Positions 9,082 through 18,580 of a stretch of DNA of 64,000 nucleotides are shown here, one piece after another. The stretch is from Candidatus Kapaibacterium sp. GTDB lineage: Bacteria > Bacteroidota > Ignavibacteria > Kapaibacteriales > HRBIN21. The position numbers were made by a program, and so were the translations under genes. A model generated the notes under the pieces. The model did no database searches and was not told the origin of the DNA. It saw only the letters and a list, made by a program, of their open reading frames with translations. The stretch is taken from NCBI GenBank assembly GCA_938084565.1, contig CALKEU010000009.1, positions 1 to 64,000 of the forward strand. The letters are read 5' to 3'. Position 1 is the stretch's first letter, and every line of letters begins with the position of its first letter.

Positions 9082-10305
9082 AAGCATACGAGGGAGTAAA
9101 CGGAGAACCATCCGCGTGCGGGGATTCAGCACCAATACCACCCCCAGTAGACACCCCGAGGCAACGAAGACCCATGGCATTCCCATAGACGCTGCTACCA
9201 TACTCCCCGCCAAAGGGCCGAGCAAATTCCCAAGCAGCGTCGCACTACTGCCTATCCCCATAATGCTGCTGCGCATTGGGCTCGGTGCGCGAGAACTCAG
9301 CAGCGTATAGAACAACGGCAACATCCCCGCAGCGGTAGCACCGAGCAGTGCCCGGAGTACCATCACAACAGTGAAGTGAGGGGCGAGAGCCTGGGCGATA
9401 GAGAGCATTGCCGCTCCTGCCGTGCATCCCAGCAGGGCTCGGCCATAACCGACGCGGTCTGCATACCGTGTCCATGCCGGCGCAGCAATAGCCATCACTG
9501 CACCAGCGATACTGACTGACACACCTGTCACCGTTGAGAGCATCCCCCGAGGTGCCCCAAGCTGTTCCAGGTACATCGGAAAGATGGGCGTCGGCATCAC
9601 CAGGGCCATCTGCCCCAGAACAATTCCCCCGAGAATACCGAGCACCCCTATAGTGGACCAGAGCTGGCGGAACGGCACCGTGCCAGAAGGAGCACTGACC
9701 GACGTGAGCGCCCTCTGGTGCTCCCGCACGAAGCCCCACACAGTAAAGCCACTGATGGCGCAGAGTCCCCCCACAACCACAAACGTCCACCGCATGTCGA
9801 GCACATCAGAAATGACTCCTCCCAGGAGGGGGCCCAGAACACTGCCCCCAGCCGTTGCGCTTTGGAGAAGCCCGAGCGCATACCCGACCCGCTGCGGTGG
9901 TGTCTCAGCCGCGACAAATCCTGTCGTCGCTGCAATAAACCCGCTGAGCGCTCCCTGCGCTAGACGGAGCACAAACAAAGTCTCCACATCCCGCGCAAAG
10001 GCCATCAGGAATACGGTCACCCCCAACCCGAATGCTGCCCGTACAACGACCAGCTTTCGCCCAAAGCGATCGGCAACCATACCCCAGAGAGGTGTGGCCA
10101 CAATCGCCGTAAAGAATGGAGCAGCCATGATCAGTCCACTCCACCACTGCGCCTGCCCTGCCGACAGATGCCCTAGCTGTCGCACGTAGAGGGGCAAAAA
10201 CGGCAGGAAGGCACTCATACCCGCCATGGCTACCAACTGCGCAATCCACATAATGCGCAGATTCCAACGCCAATGGGGGAAAGAGGGAAACGATGCCTCG
10301 GACAT
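9067..10305 (-). CDS. MFS transporter, drug:H+ antiporter (DHA1) type
   Basis: 412 residues with about 12 hydrophobic segments in two halves. The loop 2-3 MFS signature is clear (GMVADRFGRKLVVVRAAFG), and motif C (GSVLGPLLGGVI) in the fifth segment points to an antiporter/exporter, MdtG-like. The substrate cannot be read from the sequence. It is the last gene of the long minus-strand envelope operon, beginning 6 bases after the GT2 gene, so it could export a lipid or drug. Its 3' end overlaps pdxB convergently. Confidence 0.83.
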   Translation of the reverse strand: MSEASFPSFPHWRWNLRIMWIAQLVAMAGMSAFLPFLPLYVRQLGHLSAGQAQWWSGLIMAAPFFTAIVATPLWGMVADRFGRKLVVVRAAFGLGVTVFLMAFARDVETLFVLRLAQGALSGFIAATTGFVAAETPPQRVGYALGLLQSATAGGSVLGPLLGGVISDVLDMRWTFVVVGGLCAISGFTVWGFVREHQRALTSVSAPSGTVPFRQLWSTIGVLGILGGIVLGQMALVMPTPIFPMYLEQLGAPRGMLSTVTGVSVSIAGAVMAIAAPAWTRYADRVGYGRALLGCTAGAAMLSIAQALAPHFTVVMVLRALLGATAAGMLPLFYTLLSSRAPSPMRSSIMGIGSSATLLGNLLGPLAGSMVAASMGMPWVFVASGCLLGVVLVLNPRTRMVLRLLPRMLSGRG

Positions 10306-10311
10306 CGAGTC

Positions 10312-11052
10312 TTATCGAGCCACTATCTGCGAGCACACCCGGTGTATACGACGAATGCGAGCAATTTCTATGAGCATGCGCCAGGGGTCGCGCAGCAGGC
10401 GCACTCGACTCCTGGGATCATTACGCCAGCGGACAGGGATCTGCACAATGCGGTAGCCAGCCCGAGCTGCTAAGTAGAGCACTTCGACATCGAAGCCAAA
10501 GCCATCAACGCGGGCACGCCGGAAGAGCGTGTCAGCCACTTCTGCACGGAAGCCCTTGAAGCCACACTGGGTATCCTCAATATCCCATAGCTGCGGCAGA
10601 TCGAAGAATACCATCCACTGGACCAGACGGCGAAAGAGCCGGCCCATCCACCGTCGGTACGAGGGTTGGGGACGGACCAGACGGTCTGGATCTAATTCCC
10701 GGCTCCCAATGCAAATATCGGCACCTTCTTCAAGTTCACGGAGGAGAGGCTCAAGCTCCTCGATAGGGGTAGAAAGATCGGCATCGGTGAAGACCCGATA
10801 GAGCCCGCGTGCTCGGAGCATACCCTCTCGCACAGCCGCTCCTTTGCCCCGATTGGAAGGCAAGCGCAGGAGTTCGACCGGATGACGAGCCACAATAGCT
10901 GCGGTCTCATCCTCGGAGCCATCATCGACGACCAGCACCTCCGCCGTATAAGGCTGCTTGTGAAGGTAGCCGAGCACGTGCTGAAGTGTCTCCCCAATGC
11001 GCTCAGCTTCGTTGTAGACCGGGATAATCAGCGAAAGGTACGGTTGGTGCAT
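10312..11052 (-). CDS. GT2 glycosyltransferase, polyprenyl-phosphate hexose synthase type
   Basis: 246 residues. GT-A fold motifs are SLIIPVYNEAERI at the start, VVDDGSEDET, the metal-binding TDADLSTP and the DTQCGFKGF acceptor-side motif. This set matches dolichyl-phosphate beta-glucosyl/mannosyl synthases, which transfer a sugar from a nucleotide donor to a polyprenyl phosphate on the cytoplasmic face. No long C-terminal membrane segment is visible. It starts 11 bases after the DUF2723 gene. DUF2723 proteins are GT-C-type enzymes expected to use polyprenyl-phosphate sugars, so this enzyme probably makes the donor for its neighbour (inference). The sugar is not determinable. Confidence 0.82.
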   Translation of the reverse strand: MHQPYLSLIIPVYNEAERIGETLQHVLGYLHKQPYTAEVLVVDDGSEDETAAIVARHPVELLRLPSNRGKGAAVREGMLRARGLYRVFTDADLSTPIEELEPLLRELEEGADICIGSRELDPDRLVRPQPSYRRWMGRLFRRLVQWMVFFDLPQLWDIEDTQCGFKGFRAEVADTLFRRARVDGFGFDVEVLYLAARAGYRIVQIPVRWRNDPRSRVRLLRDPWRMLIEIARIRRIHRVCSQIVAR

Positions 11053-11063
11053 CCAAAATGGGT

Positions 11064-14000
11064 TTACAGCTGGCGCATGCCACCACCTGTATCGGCTACC
11101 TTCCGTTGCAGCCGCTCGATGTAAGCTTGAAGCTGGGGAATTAAGATGCGCAAAGTGGTATCGGCAGAAGCCTCATAGCGCATGACAATAGCCCGAGCCG
11201 TATCCAGCGCCTCACGGTACTTGCCTTGAGCTTCCAGGCGTGCGATTTCGACCTCATCGAATCGAGCGCGTAGCGTAGCATCATTGGGATATTCCAAGAG
11301 CAACTGCTGGAGGAGCAACCGTGCCTGATCGTAATCCCCTGCGAGCTGGTACGCTTCGGCAGCCATCCAGCGCGGGTTGAAGTATTGCACTGCAAGCTCC
11401 CGCTGTGCAATCTCGGGAACAGTTGCAACCTGTTCGGCTGCCTTGGCTGCCAGCAGGGCAAAGTGACGAGCCCGATCCGCCGCCCCGGCACGGCGGTAGA
11501 GCTGAGCCACATTATACGCCTGCCAATAGGGAAGCGGGAACTGCTCAGTGGAAATGAAGCGATCCATTGTGTCCAGAACCGCTATCGCTTTGCTTGAGTC
11601 CTGTTCCTGCTCCAGGAGATAGGTAGCGTAGCGCAAGTACAGCATGCGGTAGTTGCTGATGAGTCGCCGGTGCACCTCATCGTAGTAGACCCGCGGATTG
11701 TTGAGATTCCGGAACTTAAAGCCGTAGTGCGGTTCGGTATGGTACGCGTTGCTGTTGTCTACATTCAGTAAGCAAGCCTCCATGATGTGGGGCTGGAGAC
11801 TCTCTCCCTGGCGCCCTGCATTCTGTGGGACTGGGCAGACTCGGTAAACCATCCCCTCCAGCCGCAGATGGCGTTCCAAGCCAGCATATGCATCTGAGCC
11901 AACGGTGATGGAAAAGTAGACAGGCCGTTCGAAGCGGGTCTGTTGCAGGATGTCGAGGATGAGTTTATCCTGGACGCGGAAGAGGTAGAGCATGCGATTC
12001 TGCTCCTGCCGCCATGGCATACCGACGAAGGTAAAGCGCATATGCCCATCCCGCAGGAGAGCCGTATCCGTGGTGAAGCGCTCCAGAATCTCGCGTCGGA
12101 CCGGAATAGCTACTGCACGGGCTTCCCCTACCTCGGGCTGGAGTGCTCGCGGAGAGTCCTCCGATTCCAGCGCTTCGTCGGGGAAACTCAGCGGAATGCG
12201 TTGTGCCCCATGGGGCTCCTGATGTTTCAGCTGGCGAATGTACCAGAGTGTGTTACCGAGCGAGAGATTCACCACACGGATGTCACGCCGAACGCCGGCC
12301 ACATCCTGTAGGTACCACAGGGGGAAGGTATCGTTGTCCCCATTGGTGAAGAGGATTGCGTTGCGCTCGCAGCTCTGCAGAATGTTGTAAGAGTGGTCGA
12401 AGGGGAGGTAGTTACCAGACCGATCGTGAATACGCCATCCCCCCACGGCCATATTCACCGGCACAGCCAGCGCTGTTGTTCCAATGCCGAGAAGTGCTGC
12501 CACGGATGGAATTCGACCGCGAAGGCGGAAACGGAGCTGTTCCGTCACCCAGTAAGCACCTAGCCCTATCCAGAAGCAGAACACGAAGAAGGAGCCAACG
12601 TAGAAGTAATCCCGCTCACGAGGCTGCGGCAACTGCTGATTCTGTGCAATAGCAGCCGCCACACCCATCAGGAGGAATGCCACGATCATTGCCCATGCTG
12701 TACGGCGATCGCGGCCGAAGTGGTAACCAAGTCCCAAGAGCCCCACCAGGAGGGGCAGCCCAAAGAAGCGCACTGGGAAGGCGTCAGCATAGCCAGAGTC
12801 ATAGTTGTAGGGCAGTGCATCCCGCTTCGTCGCCGCCGGACCAGCAGGGGGCGCATCCTGCACGTCGCTCATGCGCCCGACATAGTTCCAGAAAAAGTAG
12901 CGCAGGTACATGTGGTTGATCTGGTAACTCCACAAGTAGTTGAGCTCTCCGGCCACATTGATCCGCCGCCATCGGGGAACGGGCACCGCAGAGCCATCCC
13001 GACGCGCCACACGCTCAATCTGCGGAGGATACCATGCACCGTACTTGGAGTAGTGCTGCGTATAGTATGGGTCATCATAGCGATAGCGCCGCGGCCACCA
13101 CGGCGTCTCTCCATACTGCTCCCGACCGAGGTAACTGATGAGCCGAGCCAGGGTCGTCGGCTCATTCTCATTCATCGGCGGAGAGGAATTGGCCCGGATC
13201 AGAACGTGAGCGTACGTCGTAAAACCCAGCACGATAGCAAAAAAAGACGCCAGCCCTAGCGCTACAACTGCCTGACGACGCCGATACGCTCGATGCAATT
13301 GCCATCCCAAGACCCCCAGTATACCAAGCGTCAGGAGCGTCACAAGCGGGCTATCCTCCACGATATGCTCCCGTGCCTCCGTCCGAAATGGCAGATCACC
13401 TGCCAAGAGAGCCGGCAACCACTGCGTTATGCCCCAATAGACTATGGCAAAGCCCACAATGGGCACCCCAAGCCACAGGAGGAGAAAGCGTGGATGACGT
13501 ATTCGCGCCCCTTCCTCACTCCCGCCGTACTTGCGGTATACCACCAGATACAGAATACTCGGCACCGCCAGAATGCTCAGCAGATGCACGCCAACGGAGA
13601 GTCCCACCAGATACGCCGCCAATAGCAAATAGCGTTCGCTCCCCGGCTGTTCCGCCCGCAGATACCAGAGGAAGCCACAGTACAACACCAGCGCAACGAA
13701 CAAGAGCGAGGAAGCATAGACCTCTGACTCAACTGCATTGAACCAGACCGTGTCGCTAAACGTCAGCGCTAAGGCACCGACGGCAGCAGCACCGTATACG
13801 TGGAGCGCATCTGCAAGAGAAGCAACCCGAAAGTGCCAGAGGTGCTCCATCACCAGTACGAGGAGCAGATAGAGAACCGTTGATGCACCAGCGCTGGCGA
13901 GAGCCGAAATCATATTCATCCGCCACCCCGGATCGCCAAAGGGCAGCAAGTGGAAAAGCTTCCCGTACATGAGGAAGAGAGGGGCTCCCGGTGGATGGGG

Positions 14001-14141
14001 CACTTGTTGCAGAGCGATGGCGGCCGAGAACTCTCCGCAATCCCAGAAAGGAACCGACGGCTGCAGGGTTGCCACATATGTGGCAAGCGAGATGGCAAAA
14101 ACCAGTACTGCTCCACCGTAATACCACCACCGCGGCACCAT
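11064..14141 (-). CDS. DUF2723 GT-C-type membrane glycosyltransferase with TPR tail
   Basis: 1025 residues from ATG 14141. A GTG at 14174 would add 11 residues but leaves only one base after a promoter-like TAGCTTTG, so the ATG is preferred. The N-terminal half has many transmembrane segments and the DUF2723 signature: WDCGEFSAAIALQQVPHPPG, then MYGKLFHLLPFG. Asp/Glu in that first loop is the expected GT-C catalytic site. The eukaryotic homologue TMEM260 is a protein O-mannosyltransferase. The last 200 residues contain TPR-like helices (YQLAGDYDQARLLLQQLL). It is large but normal for Bacteroidota members. Protein or glycan O-glycosylation is the likely role, coupled to the GT2 gene downstream. 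Confidence 0.85.
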   Translation of the reverse strand: MVPRWWYYGGAVLVFAISLATYVATLQPSVPFWDCGEFSAAIALQQVPHPPGAPLFLMYGKLFHLLPFGDPGWRMNMISALASAGASTVLYLLLVLVMEHLWHFRVASLADALHVYGAAAVGALALTFSDTVWFNAVESEVYASSLLFVALVLYCGFLWYLRAEQPGSERYLLLAAYLVGLSVGVHLLSILAVPSILYLVVYRKYGGSEEGARIRHPRFLLLWLGVPIVGFAIVYWGITQWLPALLAGDLPFRTEAREHIVEDSPLVTLLTLGILGVLGWQLHRAYRRRQAVVALGLASFFAIVLGFTTYAHVLIRANSSPPMNENEPTTLARLISYLGREQYGETPWWPRRYRYDDPYYTQHYSKYGAWYPPQIERVARRDGSAVPVPRWRRINVAGELNYLWSYQINHMYLRYFFWNYVGRMSDVQDAPPAGPAATKRDALPYNYDSGYADAFPVRFFGLPLLVGLLGLGYHFGRDRRTAWAMIVAFLLMGVAAAIAQNQQLPQPRERDYFYVGSFFVFCFWIGLGAYWVTEQLRFRLRGRIPSVAALLGIGTTALAVPVNMAVGGWRIHDRSGNYLPFDHSYNILQSCERNAILFTNGDNDTFPLWYLQDVAGVRRDIRVVNLSLGNTLWYIRQLKHQEPHGAQRIPLSFPDEALESEDSPRALQPEVGEARAVAIPVRREILERFTTDTALLRDGHMRFTFVGMPWRQEQNRMLYLFRVQDKLILDILQQTRFERPVYFSITVGSDAYAGLERHLRLEGMVYRVCPVPQNAGRQGESLQPHIMEACLLNVDNSNAYHTEPHYGFKFRNLNNPRVYYDEVHRRLISNYRMLYLRYATYLLEQEQDSSKAIAVLDTMDRFISTEQFPLPYWQAYNVAQLYRRAGAADRARHFALLAAKAAEQVATVPEIAQRELAVQYFNPRWMAAEAYQLAGDYDQARLLLQQLLLEYPNDATLRARFDEVEIARLEAQGKYREALDTARAIVMRYEASADTTLRILIPQLQAYIERLQRKVADTGGGMRQL

Positions 14142-14175
14142 ACCTCTGCCTACTCTAGGAGACCAACAAGCCACG

Positions 14176-14183
14176 CAAAGCTA
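14176..14183 (-). promoter_or_regulatory. TAnnTTTG promoter -7 element (TAGCTTTG) before the DUF2723 gene
   Basis: On the minus strand TAGCTTTG matches TAnnTTTG. It lies in the 71-base gap between mrdA and the DUF2723 ATG, 34 bases upstream of that ATG. It could give a second transcript for the last three genes of the cluster. Confidence 0.42.
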
Positions 14184-14212
14184 CGAAGCCACCCCATCAG
14201 AGACGGGCCGAA

Positions 14213-16015
14213 TCAATTGGCCCGGGCTGCCAACGCCTGCCGTAACTGCAGGGAATCAGCTCTGTCAGCCCCGAAGAAAAACGCCTGGAGGAGCTGGCGC
14301 GCTATAGGTGCTGCAACTGCACCGCCGAAGCCGGCATTTTCGACAATGACGGCAAAGGCTATCCGAGGGTGTTCCCGCGGCGCAAAGCCGATAAACCACG
14401 CATGATCCCTGCCATGAGGATTCTGCGCTGTCCCTGTCTTACCGCAGACGGTGATACCGGCTACCTGCGCACTCTGCGCTGTCCCGCCGGGAGCATTCAC
14501 AGCCTCTTCCATTCCCCTACGAATGATCTCCAACACGCTACGCTCAATCGGAAGGGGGCGCTCAGCATAGGCCACAGGTTGAAGCTCTCCAAGCTGCTTG
14601 TTAAAGATGGCACGTACAACGTGCGGCTGACGTACCACCCCGGTCGCCAGCGCAGCAGCGTAGACAGCCATTTGCAATGGGGTGACTCCAAGCTCTCCTT
14701 GCCCAATGCCCAAGTTCACTAACCGCCCACCCTCGCTCCAGCCCTTCTTGCCGTAGCGCCGATCGTAAAACTCACGCGAAGGAACTATCCCAGCCGACTC
14801 CCCCGGGAGGTCAATGCCTGTCACACGCCCAAAGCCGAAAAGATGCGCATACCGCTGCATCCGTTCCAGACCCACACGGAGCCCTAGCTGATAGAAAAAC
14901 GTGTTGCACGATACCTGCAACGCCCGAACAACATTGACCCGTCCATGCGCATGATGGCACCGATACATCCGACCCCCGTAGGTAAACCCCCCAGTGCAGA
15001 TCAACTCGGTCCGCTCAGTGATGAGCCCATCGTGCAACGCTGCCACGGCAACGAGCATCTTCCATGTCGAACCCGGAGGATAGAGAGCCTGGAGCGCTCG
15101 GTTGAAGAGAGGGCGTTCCGGATCAGTGAGAAGCTCTTCGTAGTACTGGCCGACCTCCCGCCGGGCCAATAGTGCCGGTTCATAGTCGGGCTTACTGACG
15201 AGCGCTAAAATTCCCCCTGTCTGGGGATCTAAGGCAACGAGAGCGCCCCGCCGTCCTGCAAGAGCGTGCTCTGCGACGGTCTGCAGCTGCATATCGATGT
15301 CCAGGTACAGATCGAATCCCTCCCGCGGGGGGACGTCATAGCGCTTGTTTCGGAATGCTGCAACGGGTTGCCCTCGTGCGTCGACGACCACAAACCGATA
15401 TCCCTTCTCCCCTCGCAGAAAGGGTTCAAAGCTCGCCTCTAAGCCCGCATGGCCTATGGGATCCCCCATGCGGTAGTAATCACCCATGCGTTGCAAATGC
15501 TGCGGCCCGACCTCTCGCACATACCCCAGAACATGAGCCAGACGCGCCATCCCTCGATAGAGCCGACGCGTCTCCAGCTCAATGCTGACCCCAGGTAAAA
15601 GCGCCCTGTGCTCCTCTATGGCCGCAACCACCCGAAAATCAGCATCCCGCAGAACCCGGAACGGCACAAATGGTGCCTCCCGCCGCAGACGGCTCACCTG
15701 CTGACGCAGCCAAAGGCTATCCACTCCAATGAGGCTAGCCAATAAGGGTGCTCGCTCTAGGGCAAATTCAGCCGGCACCAGGACAACACTGAAGGCCGGG
15801 GCATTCTCCACAATCACTCTACCAGCCCTGTCGTAGATCGTCCCTCGAGGTGGGTAGACAACCAAACGCTTGATGGCCTGGGCTTCAGCGCGTTCGCGAT
15901 AGCGCTCGCTCTGCAATAACTGCAGCTGCACGAGGCGGAAAACAAACACCCCAAAAGTCAACAGCAGGATACCCCGGACGACAGAGAGCCGAGTCGATTT
16001 CTCCTGCGTCCCCAT
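14213..16015 (-). CDS. mrdA: Penicillin-binding protein 2 (class B transpeptidase)
   Basis: 600 residues from ATG 16015. The open frame continues upstream but lies inside the neighbouring polymerase gene. There is one N-terminal membrane anchor (VVRGILLLTFGVFVFRLVQL), then a PBP dimerisation domain containing PRGTIYDRAGRVI, then a transpeptidase domain with STWK near residue 315, SCN (VSCNTFF) and KTG (CGKTGTAQN). These are the three active-site motifs of class B PBPs. The enzyme cross-links elongation peptidoglycan in the periplasm. It normally pairs with RodA, but here the gene directly upstream, overlapping by TAATG, encodes an O-antigen-ligase-type protein. No mreBCD or rodA lies in the window. 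Confidence 0.92.
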   Translation of the reverse strand: MGTQEKSTRLSVVRGILLLTFGVFVFRLVQLQLLQSERYRERAEAQAIKRLVVYPPRGTIYDRAGRVIVENAPAFSVVLVPAEFALERAPLLASLIGVDSLWLRQQVSRLRREAPFVPFRVLRDADFRVVAAIEEHRALLPGVSIELETRRLYRGMARLAHVLGYVREVGPQHLQRMGDYYRMGDPIGHAGLEASFEPFLRGEKGYRFVVVDARGQPVAAFRNKRYDVPPREGFDLYLDIDMQLQTVAEHALAGRRGALVALDPQTGGILALVSKPDYEPALLARREVGQYYEELLTDPERPLFNRALQALYPPGSTWKMLVAVAALHDGLITERTELICTGGFTYGGRMYRCHHAHGRVNVVRALQVSCNTFFYQLGLRVGLERMQRYAHLFGFGRVTGIDLPGESAGIVPSREFYDRRYGKKGWSEGGRLVNLGIGQGELGVTPLQMAVYAAALATGVVRQPHVVRAIFNKQLGELQPVAYAERPLPIERSVLEIIRRGMEEAVNAPGGTAQSAQVAGITVCGKTGTAQNPHGRDHAWFIGFAPREHPRIAFAVIVENAGFGGAVAAPIARQLLQAFFFGADRADSLQLRQALAARAN

Positions 16016-17418
16016 TAGCCTTCGAGCCGGATGTTTGCCATTGCCAAAGACCACGTCAGCACTATCGTCGTCAGGCGCATGTCGAGAGGATTCTCCGTCA
16101 TCATCAACGAGCACAGAGCTCCCACTACGCCAGCTACCCCGAGCGCGGCTACCATGCGCTGGAAAGATCCCGGGGATAGGCGCACCATTCGGCGGAAAGC
16201 CTGGAGAGCATGTGCCCCCAGAGCAAGCAGCAGCAATACCGCCATTGGCACCCCATAGCGGTATGCTGTTGCCAGGTACGCATTGTGGATGTAGCTGTAG
16301 TGGATGTGCCGATAGACTCCGACCTCGTAGTACGGAAATGCCTTCCCTAAACCGTGTCCGCCCAGCGGATACTGCCCGAGCCTCCGCACAGCACCTTCCA
16401 GCTGAAATAGACGCCCCCGGAGCGCCAAATCCTGCCGCCCCTGGACAATAGAGACAAAGCGCTGCTCCAGAAGGCGAAAGAGGACAGGGGCAATCTGTGG
16501 AAAGAGGGCCCCCAGCGCTACTCCACCGGCCACCACGAGCACACCCCCGGTCAGCATCAGGCGCATCCGCTGCCGCCAATTGAGCAGCAAGAGCGCAATA
16601 CCTAGCCCAAGAAGCGCCGACATCCACGCCGTCCGAGAAAAGGTTACCACGACAGCCCCTCCCATTACGACAGCACACCCCAGGAGCAGAAACCGCCAGA
16701 GGGTCGAACGTAAAAAAGCCGCCCCCAATAAGCAGCCCACCAGGGCAAAGGCCAAGAAATGCTCCCCCTGCGTACGGGCCAACGGAGCACGGAGCTGATA
16801 CGCATACTCCGCAATGGCAACGCCAGTCCGATAGCGCTCGAGCGTGAAGACCGCAATAACGAGCCCGACCAGGAGCAATAGCCCCAGCAAGAGCCCAAGC
16901 TGGCGAGGATACCGCACATAGTGACGGAACGGGATATAGTAGGCCACAAGCCACATAGGCAACCACCGGCGCAGCCACTCCTCCAGTGGCACGTCGTTGA
17001 GCAATGCAATCGGCATGTTGAGTGCCGACAAGCCCAGGAAGAGCAGCAGCAGCACATCTCCCCAATGCTCCGTCAGGCGCACACGAACCACGACACTCTG
17101 CCAGACCAACCACACCCCAAGCATAGCCAACAGAGCCAGCACCAGCACCACCTCGCCCACCTCAACCTTTGGCCCCTGAAGCAGGTAGAGTGGGATCAGA
17201 GACAGCACCACGGCACCTAACCACAGGAGGGGGAAACGTATCATGAGGGCAAGCAATCCGAGGGCAAGCACCACAGCAAGCACAATGAGCTCACTACGGA
17301 AGGCCACCGCCAGGGTTGCTCCCCCAACTTGTAATCCGAGGACCCCGAACACAACCCACCTCGGCAGAGTTTCAGGCAGTCCCTTCGTCCGCCGGTCCCC
17401 GACGCCGGATAAACTCAT
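16015..17418 (-). CDS. O-antigen ligase/polymerase family membrane protein (Wzy_C)
   Basis: 467 residues from ATG 17418, which is preceded by GGGATTGGG; the longer open frame lies inside the wzz-like gene. There are about 11-12 hydrophobic segments. The C-terminal region shows the Wzy_C pattern: GRLFQLEGAVRRLGQYPLGGHGLGKAFPY, then HNAYLATAYRYGVPMA, with the conserved R, PL-x-G-x-G and HN features. Members either polymerise O-units (Wzy) or ligate glycans to lipid A or other acceptors (WaaL). Sequence alone does not decide. The adjacent wzz-like gene favours a polymerase. It overlaps the wzz-like gene by 47 bases and the mrdA start by one. Confidence 0.82.
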   Translation of the reverse strand: MSLSGVGDRRTKGLPETLPRWVVFGVLGLQVGGATLAVAFRSELIVLAVVLALGLLALMIRFPLLWLGAVVLSLIPLYLLQGPKVEVGEVVLVLALLAMLGVWLVWQSVVVRVRLTEHWGDVLLLLFLGLSALNMPIALLNDVPLEEWLRRWLPMWLVAYYIPFRHYVRYPRQLGLLLGLLLLVGLVIAVFTLERYRTGVAIAEYAYQLRAPLARTQGEHFLAFALVGCLLGAAFLRSTLWRFLLLGCAVVMGGAVVVTFSRTAWMSALLGLGIALLLLNWRQRMRLMLTGGVLVVAGGVALGALFPQIAPVLFRLLEQRFVSIVQGRQDLALRGRLFQLEGAVRRLGQYPLGGHGLGKAFPYYEVGVYRHIHYSYIHNAYLATAYRYGVPMAVLLLLALGAHALQAFRRMVRLSPGSFQRMVAALGVAGVVGALCSLMMTENPLDMRLTTIVLTWSLAMANIRLEG

Positions 17419-18577
17419 CCCAATCCCGCCATCGCTGCCACAGGAGGAGTACAAGCAGGGAGAGCACCGTCGATCCAACCAGAGCTCCCACTGCAATCAA
17501 GGCCCGCTTCGGATAGGCTTTCAGCTGGGGAGGAACAGCCGGATCGACCACATAGAGTGCCGGGCGAGAACGCTGCTCATCGAGCTTCGCCTGCTCCACA
17601 GTTGGCAGAAGGAGTGCCCGCACTCGCTGGTAGGCTTCCAGCTCGGTGTAGAGCCGCAGGAAGTGGAGCCCCACTCCAGCTGCTTCCCGCAAGGAGAAAT
17701 CCCCAACAAATCCTGGCTGCTGCTCAGCTTGACGCAGCCGCTGTTGAGTGTACTCCACCAGGCGGCGCTGGGCCGCTACAGCCGGGTCGTCCGGCCCGTA
17801 GGCCGAACGGAGAGCTTCCAGAAGGATCTGCTGGTAGGTTACCTGCGCCCTCAACTCTGCCAGCGCCTTTGCAGCAGCCTGAGCTTGGTCAAGTGGCGAA
17901 AACAGAAGCGTCCGACGGGAAAAGAGGCGCAGAGAATCTGCCACGCGTTCAATTGTGCTCTCCAGCTGCGCCAGACGCGACTCCAAGTACCGCCGTATCT
18001 GCCCACTCTCCTGTTGACTGACCTCGGCGGCGATGGCGTTGGCAATCTCAATAGCTGCATTAGCCATTGCGGCAGCCTTGGCCGGGTCGGTATGGCGAGC
18101 TGTGACAGTATAGTTCCCATTGAGCTCGTAGGTGACCTCAAGATCGCGCTCCAGCTTTCGATACAGGCGGTGCCGTGCCGTATCAGGCACATCGTAGAGC
18201 TCCCAGAGCCGAAAACGCTGGATGAGGGAATCCTTCAACCGCCGGCTCTCCAGAATGACCAGGAAGTTGTATCCCTGTTGCCCCAGCGTGCCAAGCCGTA
18301 GCGCACCGATGTCCCGCAAAATACCAGCAGCAGCCCCCAACATACTTTCCAATCCCGGCACACTCCGTGCCGGTGGCACAGCACTGACTGTTGCCTCGTA
18401 CCAATCTGGTATGAGGAAGCTCACCCCGACGGCTCCTGCCGTCGTGCTCGCCACGCTGAGCAGCAAGAACTTCCAATGCTGTAGCACAAGGCGCAGGAAT
18501 CGAGCCCCTGGTGGCGGCACAGCCTCCCCTGTTTGATGATCTGGTTGAAGGACAACCGGGGGCTGTGGTGACGTCAT
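17372..18577 (-). CDS. Wzz-type polysaccharide chain-length/co-polymerase protein
   Basis: 401 residues. One membrane segment near residues 36-56 (FLLLSVASTTAGAVGVSFLI) is followed by WYEATVSAVPP. A long periplasmic alpha-helical, coiled-coil region covers about 100-300, and a second membrane segment lies near 360-385. This is the PCP (Wzz/Chain_length_determinant) architecture, without the cytoplasmic tyrosine kinase seen in PCP-2a proteins. It probably sets the chain length of the polymer made by the adjacent Wzy-type protein. It starts 3 bases after the dxs stop and overlaps the next gene. Confidence 0.82.
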   Translation of the reverse strand: MTSPQPPVVLQPDHQTGEAVPPPGARFLRLVLQHWKFLLLSVASTTAGAVGVSFLIPDWYEATVSAVPPARSVPGLESMLGAAAGILRDIGALRLGTLGQQGYNFLVILESRRLKDSLIQRFRLWELYDVPDTARHRLYRKLERDLEVTYELNGNYTVTARHTDPAKAAAMANAAIEIANAIAAEVSQQESGQIRRYLESRLAQLESTIERVADSLRLFSRRTLLFSPLDQAQAAAKALAELRAQVTYQQILLEALRSAYGPDDPAVAAQRRLVEYTQQRLRQAEQQPGFVGDFSLREAAGVGLHFLRLYTELEAYQRVRALLLPTVEQAKLDEQRSRPALYVVDPAVPPQLKAYPKRALIAVGALVGSTVLSLLVLLLWQRWRDWDEFIRRRGPADEGTA

Positions 18578-18580
18578 TGC

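Noticed and set aside
14213..17113. A 966-residue open frame on the minus strand
   Set aside because: Only the last 600 codons encode PBP2. The upstream 366 codons overlap the Wzy-type gene in another frame and have a low-complexity Ala/Gly/Cys translation with no family features.
17243..18301. A 352-codon plus-strand frame opposite the wzz-like gene
   Set aside because: Its translation has no domain pattern, and it mirrors the codon bias of the well-supported minus-strand gene.
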